A stretch of 64,000 nucleotides of DNA from contig JAFDFZ010000006.1 in assembly GCA_019309565.1 (NCBI GenBank), positions 1 to 64,000 of the forward strand, read 5' to 3'. Each line of letters begins with the position of its first letter. Within the stretch, counting starts at the first letter, position 1. Both the position numbers and the translations under genes were made by a program. The DNA comes from Deltaproteobacteria bacterium (GTDB lineage: Bacteria > Desulfobacterota > Desulfobacteria > Desulfobacterales > SURF-15). Below are positions 20,252 through 30,704 of this stretch, piece by piece. Below the pieces are notes generated by a model, which ran no database searches, was not told the origin of the DNA, and saw only the letters and a list, made by a program, of their open reading frames with translations.

Positions 20252-20324
20252 GATTTAAATGTTTTGCCGCAAGGCTTATTTATATTAACCCTTGTACTGA
20301 AAATATCCGATAGGCCCTTGGGAT

Positions 20325-21251
20325 ATGCATAGAAAATTATCTGTTTGCATAATACCCAATAGCGGTGGTCCCATCAAGCAAATCAATGCCTCCAGAACGT
20401 TATTGTATGCTTTAAGTTTTGCTATAGCAGGGTTTTTCATTGTTTTAGGGTTTGTTTTATATGATTACGCGAGGCTGAGAAAAATATCTTTCAATACGTG
20501 GAGATTGAAATCCCGTATCCAAAACAATCTGGAAGAGATAACCGCACAACGAAAACAGATTCAAAAGTTTGCAAAAGAGATCAATTCACTGAAATCGAAA
20601 CTTCTCGTATTAAGGAATTCTGAGGAAAAAATTAGAATCATAGCCAATATCGAGCAGCAGGACAGCCGGGAAACCCTTTTCGGGGTGGGAGGATCACTTC
20701 CTGAAGATTTAAACGCCCAAATTGATCTATCCCAAAAACACAACAGTCTGATTCGTGAAATGCACCGCCAGGTGGAACAACTGCATGTTGCCATAAAACA
20801 TCAATACAATCGATTCGATTCCCTCTTAAAGCATCTTGAAAGGAAACAAAACATTCTTGCCTGTACACCGTCCATCAGACCTGTAGACGGCTGGATCACG
20901 TCGCGGTTTGGGAATCGCATTTCCCCTTTTACCGGTCTGCGGGAGTTCCATAAGGGATTGGATATTGCAGCAAGAAGGGGAACCCCGGTGGCGGCAACCG
21001 CCGATGGGATTGTAACATATGTCGGTTACAAAGGTCAATTGGGCAAGGTGATCGTGATCGATCACGGTTATGGTATGGTGACCCGGTATGGCCACATTCA
21101 AAAAGCCTTGAAAAAACGAGGCGATAGGGTAAAGAGAGGTGAGAAAATCGCCTTGGTTGGCGACTCTGGAAGAACTACCGGACCTCACGTTCATTATGAG
21201 GTCCTATTGAACGGACTGCCTGTTAATCCGGAAAAATATATTTTTGATTAA
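20325..21251 (+). CDS. M23-family murein peptidase with coiled coil
   Basis: This 308-residue envelope protein has one N-terminal transmembrane helix (about residues 25-48), a coiled-coil segment (about 60-180, rich in Gln, Lys, Glu and Leu), and a C-terminal LytM/M23 domain. Zinc-binding motifs are visible: HKGLDIA (His and Asp) and TGPHVHYEV (HxH). It looks catalytically competent and probably cleaves peptidoglycan cross-links during growth or division. It precedes secA, but repeat-rich DNA of about 400 bp separates the two. Confidence 0.93.
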   Translation: MHRKLSVCIIPNSGGPIKQINASRTLLYALSFAIAGFFIVLGFVLYDYARLRKISFNTWRLKSRIQNNLEEITAQRKQIQKFAKEINSLKSKLLVLRNSEEKIRIIANIEQQDSRETLFGVGGSLPEDLNAQIDLSQKHNSLIREMHRQVEQLHVAIKHQYNRFDSLLKHLERKQNILACTPSIRPVDGWITSRFGNRISPFTGLREFHKGLDIAARRGTPVAATADGIVTYVGYKGQLGKVIVIDHGYGMVTRYGHIQKALKKRGDRVKRGEKIALVGDSGRTTGPHVHYEVLLNGLPVNPEKYIFD

Positions 21252-21648
21252 AGTATAGGGAAAAACGGCGAAGCCCAATTGCTTTGACAAGCTTAAGAGG
21301 TGCGCGCTCGCCCTTTTGAATCCCCTTAGGGGTGCGCAAAGCGCAATTCAGCAGGGCTCGCTGTCTCGGTTCAACCGCCCTTAAAATGGGCTGCTTTTTT
21401 CGAGTAGACTATTGGAAAAAGCGTAGTTTCTTAAAACCCACCTTTGCATTATTGAATAGATTATCTTACCTCGTCCATCTTACGTGAAACATATTAATAA
21501 AGCTCAAGTTTTATGACCCAAACAGCGAAGTTTTATCTTGTGTGATGCAACCAATAGCATGTATAATATTTATTAAACCGAGTCGGTTCCAGGTTCAGTG
21601 GGTTCGGGGCCAGAGGAGATTAAACCACAAAGCATAGGCATACTTTCA
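21252..21648. repeat. Gene-free region with repeat families B and A upstream of secA
   Basis: About 400 bp without a supported gene. A partial family C-like motif (GGCGAAGCCCAATTGCT) lies near 21268. A family B copy spans about 21301-21375 (TGCGCGCTCGCCCTTTTGAAT through GGGCTCGCTGTCTCGGTT). A family A copy spans about 21370-21435 (TTCAACCGCCCTTAAAATGGGC, then TTGGAAAAAGCGTAG). The inverse of the B copy is at 32630-32701. The rest is AT-rich leader for secA. Confidence 0.65.
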
Positions 21649-24171
21649 ATGATACTTAATTTTTTAACCAAAGTTTTTGGCAGCAAAAACGAGCGGGAAC
21701 TCAGGAAGCTTCAGCCTTACGTTGAAAAGGTCAATGCGCTTGAGCCTGAAATGCAGGCTAAAAGCGATGAACAATTAAGAGCCCAGACAGGTAAATTCAA
21801 GGAACGCTTAGCACAGGGGGCTTCGATGGAAGATATACTTCCCGAGGCCTTTGCCGCGGTTCGAGAAGCTTCTGTTCGAACGCTTCACATGCGACACTTT
21901 GATTGTCAGATTATCGGTGGCATTGTTCTTCACCAGGGTAAAATCGCCGAGATGAAGACTGGTGAGGGAAAAACTTTGGCCGCCACCCTTCCCGCTTATC
22001 TAAATGCTTTAACGGGCAAGGGGGTACATATCGTTACCGTAAACGATTATCTTGCAAAGCGTGATACCGAATGGATGGGACACATATATAAGTTTCTTGG
22101 TCTCACGGTTGGAACCGTCGTTCACGGAATGGATGACGCGCAACGCCAGGTTGCGTATCGGTCGGACATCACTTACGGTACCAACAACGAATTCGGCTTT
22201 GACTACCTCAGGGACAATATGAAATTTGATCGAAGCTCCCTTGTTCAGAAAGAGTTAAACTATGCCATCGTGGATGAGGTGGACAGCATTTTGATTGACG
22301 AGGCAAGAACGCCGCTGATCATCTCGGGTCCTGCGGAAAAATCCACTCACCTCTACTACCAGGTCAACAGCATCATCCCGCGACTGGTTCGAGACAGGGA
22401 TTACAGCATCGACGAAAAGGCCCGAACAGCCGTGCTGACTGAGGAGGGAGTTGCTCATGCGGAAAGACTGCTTAAGGTGGAGAACTTATACGATCCGAAA
22501 AACATCGAACTGTTGCATCATATCAATCAGGCGCTCAAGGCGCATACCCTGTTTAAACGCGATGTGGATTATATCGTAAAGGATGGAGAGGTTGTTATCG
22601 TTGATGAATTTACGGGCAGGCTGATGCCGGGTAGGCGATACAGCGAAGGGTTGCATCAGGCGCTTGAGGCAAAGGAAAACGTAAGCATCGAAAACGAGAA
22701 CCAAACCCTGGCATCCATCACATTTCAGAACTACTTTCGTATGTACAACAAACTGGCCGGAATGACGGGAACCGCGGACACGGAAGCGGCTGAATTCAAA
22801 AAAATATATGATCTGGATGTCATTGTTATCCCAACTAACGAACCCATGATCCGGATCGATCATTCGGATGTCATCTATAAGAGCAAGCGAGAAAAATACA
22901 ATGCTGTGCTGGACGAAATAGAGGATCTGTATGAAAAGGGACAGCCCGTGCTGGTGGGTACCATTTCCATCGATGTATCCGAACATCTCAGTAAGATGCT
23001 GAAAAAGCGAGGAATACCTCATTCTGTGCTCAATGCTAAGAATCATGAAAAAGAGGCAGAAATTGTCGCCATGGCAGGGCAGAAACATGCGGTAACCATT
23101 TCAACCAACATGGCAGGCCGTGGCACCGATATCGTTCTGGGTGATGGGGTTGTTGAGCTTGGAGGATTACATATTCTCGGCACGGAAAGACATGAGAGCC
23201 GAAGAATCGACAACCAGCTAAGAGGGCGATCCGGAAGGCAGGGAGATCCAGGGTCATCGAGGTTTTATTTGTCGCTGGAAGACGATCTTTTGAGGATTTT
23301 TGGCGGAGAACGAATTACAGGGATCATGGAAAAACTGGGAATGCAGGAAGGCGAACCTATCGAACACAACCTTATAAGCAAAGCCATTGAAAATGCCCAA
23401 CGAAAAGTTGAGGGTCACAATTTTGACATAAGAAAGCATTTGCTGGAATACGATGATGTAATGAACCAGCAGCGAGAGGTGATTTATCGGCAGCGAAGGG
23501 AGATTCTGGATGGAAAGGATTTGAAAGAATCCATAGAAGAGATGATTCGTGAAAAGGCGGATGAGATTGTCGATATTTTTGCAAACGAAAACACTCTGCC
23601 CGAAGAGTGGGATATCAAAGGCCTTAAGAAGGCGGTTTTTAAGCAATACAATATCCGGTTGAACATGGAACGGACATCTATGGATGGTATGTCCAAGGAA
23701 GATCTGTCTCAAATGATTGTTGATAAGGCTTTGAAGGTTTACAGAGAGAAAGAATCAGCCGTGGGGGAAGAGGAGTTTCGACATTTAGAACGAATGGTCA
23801 TGCTTCAGACAATTGACAGTCTGTGGAAAGATCACCTGTTGAGCATGGATCATCTAAAAGAGGGCATTGGGCTCAGAGGGTATGCCCAGCAAAACCCCTT
23901 GATTGTTTATAAAAAAGAAGGTTATGAGATGTTTCAAGACATGATTGCCAGGGTTAAAGAAGAGACCCTGGCAATTCTTTTTAGAATTCAGCTTGAACAG
24001 CCGGATATGGTCGATGATTTTCGGCTGACAAAAGAACAGGATCTTGTGTTTTCTCATGGAGAAGAGGCGCCGAAAAAGCAACCGGTAAAACGAGCTGAGA
24101 AAAAGATTGGCCGCAATGCTCCGTGTCCCTGCGGAAGCGGAAAAAAATATAAAAAGTGCTGTGGAAGATAG
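21649..24171 (+). CDS. secA: Preprotein translocase ATPase SecA
   Basis: SecA drives protein export through SecYEG. The ORF track opens at a GTG 17 codons upstream, but homologues begin at [12 protein letters not shown], so the ATG at 21649 is chosen (840 residues). The DEAD motor has [11 protein letters not shown] (Walker A) and [14 protein letters not shown] (Walker B), the second motor domain has [10 protein letters not shown], and the C-terminus ends in the zinc-binding SecB-contact domain [17 protein letters not shown]. Length and domain order are complete. Confidence 0.98.
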   Translation: MILNFLTKVFGSKNERELRKLQPYVEKVNALEPEMQAKSDEQLRAQTGKFKERLAQGASMEDILPEAFAAVREASVRTLHMRHFDCQIIGGIVLHQGKIAEMKTGEGKTLAATLPAYLNALTGKGVHIVTVNDYLAKRDTEWMGHIYKFLGLTVGTVVHGMDDAQRQVAYRSDITYGTNNEFGFDYLRDNMKFDRSSLVQKELNYAIVDEVDSILIDEARTPLIISGPAEKSTHLYYQVNSIIPRLVRDRDYSIDEKARTAVLTEEGVAHAERLLKVENLYDPKNIELLHHINQALKAHTLFKRDVDYIVKDGEVVIVDEFTGRLMPGRRYSEGLHQALEAKENVSIENENQTLASITFQNYFRMYNKLAGMTGTADTEAAEFKKIYDLDVIVIPTNEPMIRIDHSDVIYKSKREKYNAVLDEIEDLYEKGQPVLVGTISIDVSEHLSKMLKKRGIPHSVLNAKNHEKEAEIVAMAGQKHAVTISTNMAGRGTDIVLGDGVVELGGLHILGTERHESRRIDNQLRGRSGRQGDPGSSRFYLSLEDDLLRIFGGERITGIMEKLGMQEGEPIEHNLISKAIENAQRKVEGHNFDIRKHLLEYDDVMNQQREVIYRQRREILDGKDLKESIEEMIREKADEIVDIFANENTLPEEWDIKGLKKAVFKQYNIRLNMERTSMDGMSKEDLSQMIVDKALKVYREKESAVGEEEFRHLERMVMLQTIDSLWKDHLLSMDHLKEGIGLRGYAQQNPLIVYKKEGYEMFQDMIARVKEETLAILFRIQLEQPDMVDDFRLTKEQDLVFSHGEEAPKKQPVKRAEKKIGRNAPCPCGSGKKYKKCCGR

Positions 24172-24594
24172 AAACTGAAAAGGCTTTACAAGCCAGGCTG
24201 CCAATGATTATAATTTAGCAAACGAGCCAAAGTTCACCCTGTTGGTTGCAAAACGAATCAAAGGGCACGGTTATTATGATGCTGATAAATCATGTATGCA
24301 GACCGTTTGGCTATGTGGTTTATGCAGCTACAGAGTTTATCCGCACCGGCTAAAGTCAAGGATAATTTCCATTCGCAAGTGTGCTGTTCATCTATTATAA
24401 TATTGAATTTGTACCGGGTGGAAGATAGGGTAAAAGTTTGTGGTTGGATCGAACTCCGCTTTAATGAAAGCCGGCACTCAAGACGCTATGGGCTATGGTA
24501 AAGTTTGTATCTTGACTACGGCTTTTCTTCAGGTTAAAAATATATATCGAAAAAATGTTGTACCGAAAGAGGATATGGGCATGGGGGAGTAAGC
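24172..24594. other. Gene-free interval between secA and clpS
   Basis: No convincing gene, RNA or terminator was seen in these 423 bp. Two overlapping ORFs of about 70-80 codons lack ribosome sites and recognisable features. The last 80 bp hold a promoter-like sequence for clpS. Confidence 0.5.
24512..24540 (+). promoter_or_regulatory. Candidate promoter for clpS-clpA
   Basis: TTGACT at 24512-24517 and TAAAAA at 24535-24540 are separated by 17 bp, about 55 bp upstream of clpS. The -10 match is only fair; an AT-rich TATATA lies just downstream. Confidence 0.35.
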
Positions 24595-24909
24595 ATGAGC
24601 GAGGATCGACCCGATTTGGAAGAATTGGTGACATCCGATTCGGAAACGGATCTAAAAGAGCCGCCCATGTACAGAGTTCTTCTGCACAATGATGACTACA
24701 CAACGATGGAGTTTGTGGTTGAAATTCTGATGTACGTTTTTCAAAAACCCATTGAAGAAGCCACCCGGATCATGTTGAATGTGCACAGAAATGGTATCGG
24801 CATCTGTGGCTCTTACACCTATGAAGTGGCCGAAACAAAAGTCGACACCGTCCATACTCTGGCAAGAGAAAACGGCTTTCCCTTGAAGTGTTCTATGGAA
24901 GAGGAATGA
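24595..24909 (+). CDS. clpS: ATP-dependent Clp protease adaptor
   Basis: ClpS hands N-degron substrates (N-terminal Leu, Phe, Tyr, Trp) to ClpAP. The 104-residue protein has an acidic N-terminal extension of about 20 residues and the core [20 protein letters not shown], whose Asn-Asp-Asp binds the substrate alpha-amino group. [10 protein letters not shown] follows later. GGGGGAG stands upstream of the ATG. It ends 3 bp before clpA, so the two are coupled. Confidence 0.97.
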   Translation: MSEDRPDLEELVTSDSETDLKEPPMYRVLLHNDDYTTMEFVVEILMYVFQKPIEEATRIMLNVHRNGIGICGSYTYEVAETKVDTVHTLARENGFPLKCSMEEE

Positions 24910-24912
24910 GCT

Positions 24913-27168
24913 ATGATTAACAAGGAATTGAGCATCACCCTTGGTTTTGCGGTAAGAGAAGCAAAAAAAAGGCGTCATGAATATGTGTGCATCGAGCATG
25001 TGTTGTACGCTATCTTACACGACAGTACTGGAATTGATATCGTCGAGAGCTGTTCGGGAAACGTTGAAAACTTGAAACATAAGTTAGAGATCTTTTTCGA
25101 GGATCACTTGGAACAGATTCCCGAAGGCAAGGAGTATGTTCTTCAACAGACGGTGGGGTTTCAAAGAGTGATCCAAAGAGCGGTAAACCATGCTCGTTCT
25201 GCCGAAAAACAGGAGGTGACCATAGGCGATATTCTGGTATCGATATTCCAGGAAAAGGATTCCCACGCCGCATACTTCATGAGCCAGGAAGGAATTACAC
25301 GGTTGGATGTTCTGAATTATATTTCCCACGGCATCTCTGACGCATCTTATCGTCAACTGCCGGGTGGATTTTTCAAAACAGAGAAAAGCGAAAAAAAGAA
25401 AAAGTCTGATCCTCTTGAGATGTTCACCGTGGACCTTGTGGAACGGGCGGCTTTAGGAAAATTAGACCCCCTTATCGGAAGAAAGACCGAGATTGAGAGA
25501 ACCATTCAGGTGCTTTGCAGACGCCGCAAGAACAATCCGGTGTTCGTGGGAGATCCGGGGGTTGGAAAGACTGCCATGGCAGAGGGATTGGCACAAAAGA
25601 TTTGTAAAAAAGAAGTTCCCGATTTGCTTAAAAATTTCCGGATCTATTCCCTTGATCTCGGTGGCATGCTGGCCGGGACCAAATTCCGTGGAGATTTTGA
25701 ACAACGCTTAAAGGGGGTTATCACTGCACTGCAGAAGAAAAAGGATGTCATACTGTTTATTGATGAAATCCACACCGTAGTGGGAGCCGGAGCTACCAGC
25801 GGTGGCTCCATGGACGCTTCAAATATACTCAAACCAGCACTTGCTACAGGCGATTTGCGGTGCATCGGCTCCACGACCTATGAAGAGTACAAGAACCATT
25901 TTGAAAAGGACCGGGCGCTGTCCCGGCGTTTTGAGAAAATCGAAATCCCTGAACCTCCCATCTCCGAGTCCATAAAGATACTCAAGGGGCTTCGGTCCTA
26001 CTACGAGGATTACCATGGGATTGCATATACGGATGCCGCATTGAAAGCGGCGGTTGAATTGTCGGCAAAATATATCAACGACCGGTATCTTCCCGACAAG
26101 GCCATAGATGTCATTGACGAAGCCGGGGCCTTTATACGGCTAAACGGGGGGCCTAACAGAAAGAAGATACATCCTTCGGATATTGAAAAGATAGTCGCTA
26201 AAATCGCAAAAATCCCCAATCGAAGTGTATCCAGTTCGGATCGATTGCAACTGGAAACTCTTGCGGATAGACTCAAGCAGGTGGTGTTTGGTCAGGATGA
26301 CGCAATTGAAGCGCTGGTTACCGCGATAAAGCGTTCTCGTGCAGGGCTTGGGTCTCCTGAAAGGCCCATCGGCTCCTTTCTGTTCACAGGTCCCACCGGG
26401 GTGGGAAAGACCGAGGTCGCCCGACAGGTGGCAAGACTGCTGGGGGTTGAATTCATTCGGTTCGATATGAGCGAATACATGGAAAAACATGCAGTTGCAC
26501 GCCTGATCGGAGCCCCACCCGGTTATATCGGATTCGATCAGGGTGGGCTGCTGACCGATTCGATACGAAAACACCCGTACAGTGTGTTGCTGCTGGATGA
26601 GATCGAAAAGGCTCACATTGATCTGTATAGCATTTTGCTTCAGGTTCTGGATCATGCCACCTTGACCGATAATACCGGAAAGAAGGCGGATTTTCGAAAT
26701 GTCATCGTTATGATGACCTCCAATGCTGGAGCAAGAGAAATGAGCAGCCACACAATCGGCTTCAGGGAAGCATCGGATGAAACCGCCTCCAAAGGGAAAA
26801 AAGCCGTTGAGCGCTTTTTCAGTCCGGAGTTCAGAAATCGTCTGGATGGCATCATCACTTTTAATTCTCTTACAGTGGAAATCATGGAAAGGGTGGTCGA
26901 GAAGTTCATGGCTGAATTGAAGTCACAGCTTTCCATCAAGAAGGTAACCCTTTCCCTTTCACCTGCAGCGCGAACCTGGCTGGCTAAAAGAGGGCACGAT
27001 CCCAAGATGGGAGCTCGACCCCTTGGCAGACTTATTCAAAGAGAAATCAAAGATGTTCTTTCAGAGGAGTTGCTGTTTGGGCGTCTTGAAAATGGTGGCC
27101 ATGTTTTCATAGGCGTCGAGAATGAAAAACTCACCTTCGATATACAAAGTTCAAAACCCACAGAGTGA
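24913..27168 (+). CDS. clpA: ATP-dependent Clp protease ATP-binding subunit ClpA
   Basis: ClpA is the double-AAA+ unfoldase that partners ClpP. The 751-residue protein has an N-terminal Clp-N double repeat (residues about 1-145), D1 with [13 protein letters not shown] and Walker [14 protein letters not shown], and D2 with [12 protein letters not shown] and [12 protein letters not shown]. An IGF-type ClpP-binding loop is present in SHTIGFREA. It has no ClpB-type middle domain. clpP is not in this window. The gene follows clpS closely and precedes aat by 207 bp. Confidence 0.97.
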   Translation: MINKELSITLGFAVREAKKRRHEYVCIEHVLYAILHDSTGIDIVESCSGNVENLKHKLEIFFEDHLEQIPEGKEYVLQQTVGFQRVIQRAVNHARSAEKQEVTIGDILVSIFQEKDSHAAYFMSQEGITRLDVLNYISHGISDASYRQLPGGFFKTEKSEKKKKSDPLEMFTVDLVERAALGKLDPLIGRKTEIERTIQVLCRRRKNNPVFVGDPGVGKTAMAEGLAQKICKKEVPDLLKNFRIYSLDLGGMLAGTKFRGDFEQRLKGVITALQKKKDVILFIDEIHTVVGAGATSGGSMDASNILKPALATGDLRCIGSTTYEEYKNHFEKDRALSRRFEKIEIPEPPISESIKILKGLRSYYEDYHGIAYTDAALKAAVELSAKYINDRYLPDKAIDVIDEAGAFIRLNGGPNRKKIHPSDIEKIVAKIAKIPNRSVSSSDRLQLETLADRLKQVVFGQDDAIEALVTAIKRSRAGLGSPERPIGSFLFTGPTGVGKTEVARQVARLLGVEFIRFDMSEYMEKHAVARLIGAPPGYIGFDQGGLLTDSIRKHPYSVLLLDEIEKAHIDLYSILLQVLDHATLTDNTGKKADFRNVIVMMTSNAGAREMSSHTIGFREASDETASKGKKAVERFFSPEFRNRLDGIITFNSLTVEIMERVVEKFMAELKSQLSIKKVTLSLSPAARTWLAKRGHDPKMGARPLGRLIQREIKDVLSEELLFGRLENGGHVFIGVENEKLTFDIQSSKPTE

Positions 27169-27375
27169 TGTTTGATTGTTGACCCGAAACGACAGGTGCA
27201 TACTCTTTTCTTGCTTGGCGGGTTTAAAAGGTCTTCAAAATAAACCTACACCCTTCAGGCTGCTCGATTAAAGGCACACTAATTCGCTGAAAACAGCCAC
27301 CCGTTTCAAAATACGACTATTATGCGTATGCCAGAATTTCACCGAGAATTGCTGTAAGGCCCGCTTTCAGATCTA

Positions 27376-28074
27376 ATGCCTGTCTATCTGCTATCGGATG
27401 AACTCGTTTTTCCCCCACCGGCCCTGGCTCGAAAAGACGGCTTGCTGGCTGTTGGTGGCGATCTGAATCCGGATCGGCTTCTTCTGGCATACCGGCTGGG
27501 AATCTTTCCGTGGTATTCAGAGGGTGAGCCAATTCTTTGGTGGTCTCCGGATCCTCGCCTTGTACTTTACCCAGGGGAGTTGAGGATTTCAAAAAGTCTT
27601 AAGAAAGTAATCAGAAGAGGAGTTTTCCGCTTGAGTATGGATACAGCCTTTGAGCCTGTCATTCGGGAATGCGCGGTGGTTCGATCTGAAAGGGGCGAAA
27701 GGACCTGGATCACTGAGGAGATGATCGAATCATACTGCAAACTGCACCAGTCAGGTTTTGCACACTCTGTTGAAGTCTGGCAGGGCAGACTACTTGCTGG
27801 CGGCCTTTACGGTGTTTCGCTCGGGAAATGCTTTTTCGGTGAATCCATGTTTACTCGAATCAACAACGCATCAAAGGTGGCCCTGGTGGGCTTAACAGCA
27901 TACCTTAAGGCAAATGCCTTTGATTTCATCGACTGCCAGGTTACCACCGGACACCTTTTACGTATCGGTGCAAGAGAAATTCCCCGACATGAATTTTTAA
28001 AGCAGTTAAGAAGAGCATTGAATGCGCCAACCAAAAGGGGCAGGTGGCACTTTGACCAGGAACCGATCATTTGA
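27376..28074 (+). CDS. aat: Leucyl/phenylalanyl-tRNA-protein transferase
   Basis: Aat adds Leu or Phe from aminoacyl-tRNA to proteins with N-terminal Lys or Arg, creating the N-degrons that ClpS recognises. The 232-residue protein has family motifs GLLAVGGDLNPDRLLLAYRLGIFPWY, ILWWSPDPR, HSVEVW and GVSLGKCFFGESMFT. It follows clpS-clpA on the same strand, so tagging, recognition and unfolding parts of the pathway sit together. The first few residues (MPVYLLSDELVFPPP) are normal for the family. Confidence 0.98.
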   Translation: MPVYLLSDELVFPPPALARKDGLLAVGGDLNPDRLLLAYRLGIFPWYSEGEPILWWSPDPRLVLYPGELRISKSLKKVIRRGVFRLSMDTAFEPVIRECAVVRSERGERTWITEEMIESYCKLHQSGFAHSVEVWQGRLLAGGLYGVSLGKCFFGESMFTRINNASKVALVGLTAYLKANAFDFIDCQVTTGHLLRIGAREIPRHEFLKQLRRALNAPTKRGRWHFDQEPII

Positions 28075-28227
28075 TATTTGGCACCTTCCCAATGTTGTTA
28101 TTGTGGAGGGAGATGCGTGTGAGAGAATAGGGGGCGCAGTTTTTTGTTTTATTATTATACAGTGGCCTGTGGCATGTTTTCTGCTGGAACCGAAACATGG
28201 CATAAAATCTAAAATTGGATACTATTA

Positions 28228-28953
28228 ATGAAAGCAGTTATACTCAGCGACTTACATCTGGGGTCTCGATACTTTTTTTATGAGCAGTTTGAGGGGCTTA
28301 TCAAAAATATCCCTGAAACCTATGAACTCATTCTTAATGGAGATATCCTTGACCATCCTCATCAGAGAATAGATTTTCCTCACCTGCAGGTTTTGAATCT
28401 AATTCAGCAGCAGTCCCGGCGGAGAAAGGTGGTCTGGATTACGGGAAACCATGATAACGGCTACATTCCGGAGAAATTCGGGAATGTACACTTCAAATCG
28501 GTATACGCTCTTGAAAAAAGGTTGCTAATCGTCCACGGGCATGATTTTGATGAGATAATGCCTAGAAATCAGGCCTTTATGCGAGTGTTTACCATGCTTC
28601 ACAAATTGAGGGTTCGATTGGGCGCAAAGCCGGTTCATGTTGCGAAATACGCAAAGAGGTGGAAGATTTTTTACAAAATCCTTCGGGAAAATGTAATGAA
28701 AAATGCGATAGAATGTGCCAGACGGAATGGATATCAGGCGGTTGTGTGCGGGCACACCCATTTTCCGGAGGATATTGTGTATCATGGCATCCGGTATATC
28801 AATACCGGCGCATGGACAGAGCTCCCGTTGTATTTTCTTCTGGTTACAGACCATGAAATGACACTTAAGAGGATAGGCGAGTGTGCTGACGATCGGAGTG
28901 GGCGGCTCTGTCTTGTTGGTTCGGAGCGAAGATTGGCTACATATTCGAGGTAG
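28228..28953 (+). CDS. UDP-2,3-diacylglucosamine diphosphatase-like metallophosphoesterase
   Basis: The 241-residue calcineurin-like phosphoesterase has the full metal-binding set: LSDLHLGSR, LNGDILD, GNHDNGY, HGHDFD and VCGHTHFP. Motif spacing and the hydrophobic insert (about residues 120-160) resemble LpxH-type enzymes that remove UMP from UDP-diacylglucosamine in lipid A synthesis, but the match is not specific enough for a gene name. It starts 153 bp after aat. The window also encodes KdsB, which fits a lipopolysaccharide-bearing outer membrane. Confidence 0.8.
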   Translation: MKAVILSDLHLGSRYFFYEQFEGLIKNIPETYELILNGDILDHPHQRIDFPHLQVLNLIQQQSRRRKVVWITGNHDNGYIPEKFGNVHFKSVYALEKRLLIVHGHDFDEIMPRNQAFMRVFTMLHKLRVRLGAKPVHVAKYAKRWKIFYKILRENVMKNAIECARRNGYQAVVCGHTHFPEDIVYHGIRYINTGAWTELPLYFLLVTDHEMTLKRIGECADDRSGRLCLVGSERRLATYSR

Positions 28954-29159
28954 AAAATTGAATGACAATGGATGGCCTTACATCGTGGTTACTCCGCCAA
29001 GAGTGTATGTAGTGACGGCTTCGGTTACAATTTCCTGTCGTTGGGTTTCAGGGTCCTTTTTATCCTGACTTGTTTCCCCCCAGTGTACAAGGAATCGACC
29101 TCATCTGTCATCTGACCTTACCGTTTCCCCTGAATACAGAAATCGAAACATACCGCCAA

Positions 29160-29187
29160 CTGCCCACTGCTAACTGCTCACTGCTCA
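29160..29187. repeat. Short tandem heptamer array (CTGCYMA x4)
   Basis: Four consecutive heptamers (CTGCCCA, CTGCTAA, CTGCTCA, CTGCTCA) lie between the phosphoesterase gene and the livF stop. The rest of 28954-29226 contains no supported gene. Confidence 0.7.
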
Positions 29188-29226
29188 CTCAATAGTCGAT
29201 CCCCGAATGCGCGGGGGCGGTAGGCA

Positions 29227-29937
29227 TTAAGTTAACTGGAAATACACCCGTTTTACATCTTCGTTATCCATAAGTTCTTTGCTTTTTCCTTCAAGCCCTA
29301 TTTTGCCATGTTCCATGATATACACACGCTCTGTCAGCTCAAGCGCCAGGCTGGCGTCCTGCTCGACAACCATAACCGTAATTCCCGATTTCCAGATATC
29401 GAGAATGCTCTGGGCCAATTGGTTTTTCACAAGAGGTGAGAGGCCCATCGATGGTTCGTCCATCATCAATAATCTGGGTTTGCTCATAAGTGAGCGTCCT
29501 ATGGCCAGCATCTGTTGTTCGCCCCCGCTTAAGGTTCCGGCCGTTTGTTTTTTTCTGTCTTTGAGAACAGGAAACAGATTGTATACATATGAAAGATCAT
29601 CTTCAATTCCATCTCTGTCCTTTCGAAGAAATGCGCCCATTTCAAGATTTTCCTCAACTGTAAAATCAGTAAAAATCTGTCTTCTTTCCGGACAATGAAT
29701 AATTCCCTTGCTGATGATTTCGTGCGGTTGAAGTTTATCGATTCTCTCGCCCCGGTAATAAATTTCACCTTCAACCGGCACCACACCGGAGATGGCACGC
29801 AGAAGCGTGGACTTTCCTGCTCCGTTCGGCCCTACAACACCGACCAGCTCCCCTGAATTCAGGTAAATGTTCATACCATTCAACGCGATGGCCTTGCCAT
29901 AAAGAACCCTTAGGTTTTTTACTTCCAGCAGATACAA
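29227..29937 (-). CDS. livF: Branched-chain amino acid-type ABC transporter ATPase LivF
   Basis: This is one of the two cytoplasmic ATPases of a Liv/HAAT-type importer. The TTG at 29937 (MYLLEVKNLRVLYG) is preferred: AAAGGAGA lies about 8 bp upstream, homologues start here, and the track start is buried inside livG. The roughly 236 residues contain Walker A GPNGAGKST, signature LSGGEQQMLAIG, Walker B LLMMDEPSMGL, and the LivF-typical PERRQIF. Last gene of SBP-livH-livM-livG-livF; true substrates of such systems range widely. Confidence 0.93.
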   Translation of the reverse strand: MYLLEVKNLRVLYGKAIALNGMNIYLNSGELVGVVGPNGAGKSTLLRAISGVVPVEGEIYYRGERIDKLQPHEIISKGIIHCPERRQIFTDFTVEENLEMGAFLRKDRDGIEDDLSYVYNLFPVLKDRKKQTAGTLSGGEQQMLAIGRSLMSKPRLLMMDEPSMGLSPLVKNQLAQSILDIWKSGITVMVVEQDASLALELTERVYIMEHGKIGLEGKSKELMDNEDVKRVYFQLT

Positions 29938-29938
29938 C

Positions 29939-30676
29939 TCATTGTCTCCTTTCCCCCAGATAGGCTTCAATTACTTTCTGGTCATTCATGATTTCTTTAG
30001 GGGTTCCTTCTGCGATCTTTTCTCCGAACACAATGGCCACCACCCGTTCAACCAGTTTGAGAAGGTCCCTGAGGCGATGTTCTATAATGACGATGGTCTG
30101 GCCATTGCGGTGCATGCGCTTAATACATGAAGCTAAAACCTTCGCATCTGCCAAATCCAGTCCGGAAAAGGGCTCATCCAGCAGCAGAAGATCCGGTTCT
30201 GTTGCCATTGCACGCGCAATGTCCAGAAGACGCAATTCCCCGAAAGCCAGATTCTTTACCTGTTCGTTGAATCGATTCTCCAGGCCCATTTCCGCCAGAA
30301 ATTCAATGGCAACTTTCCACGGCTTCTTTCCATGGCTTCGTTGATGCCTTGCCCGGTGAGAGTAACAGGGTATCATCACGTTTTCCAGCACTTTCATCTC
30401 TTTGAAAAGATCCACTAATTGAAAGGTACGAGACATTCCATGATTGACGATCTCAAAGGATTTTAGATGGGTTATATTTTTATTTTTAAACCAGACTTCG
30501 CCCGCATCCGGTCGAATAAACCCGGTGATCAGGTTAAAAATGGTTGTCTTCCCAGCCCCGTTGGGCCCTATTATACCCACAAGTTCACCCCGTTTCACCG
30601 TAAGATCAAACCCGGTCAGTGCCTGCAGCCCCCCGAACGCTTTGCTTAGCCCTTTAATCTCAAGTATGGTTTCCAT
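29939..30676 (-). CDS. livG: Branched-chain amino acid-type ABC transporter ATPase LivG
   Basis: The 245-residue second ATPase has Walker A GPNGAGKTTIFN, Walker B LLLLDEPFSGLD and a somewhat atypical signature LAFGELRLLDIARA (LAFGE in place of LSYG). Its C-terminus IMNDQKVIEAYLG is diagnostic of the LivG side of the pair. Its stop is next to the livF TTG start, so translation is probably coupled. It follows livM by 28 bp. Confidence 0.93.
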   Translation of the reverse strand: METILEIKGLSKAFGGLQALTGFDLTVKRGELVGIIGPNGAGKTTIFNLITGFIRPDAGEVWFKNKNITHLKSFEIVNHGMSRTFQLVDLFKEMKVLENVMIPCYSHRARHQRSHGKKPWKVAIEFLAEMGLENRFNEQVKNLAFGELRLLDIARAMATEPDLLLLDEPFSGLDLADAKVLASCIKRMHRNGQTIVIIEHRLRDLLKLVERVVAIVFGEKIAEGTPKEIMNDQKVIEAYLGERRQ

Positions 30677-30704
30677 TCATTTTGCCTTTCCGAAGGATGC
30701 TTTT

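Noticed and set aside
24292-24501. 69-codon ORF in the secA-clpS gap
   Set aside because: No ribosome site and no recognisable composition. It overlaps a promoter-bearing region and looks like chance.
28006-28228. Two overlapping short ORFs around the aat-phosphoesterase gap (28006-28203 minus, 28022-28228 plus)
   Set aside because: Both overlap the end of aat and show no family features; they are shadows.
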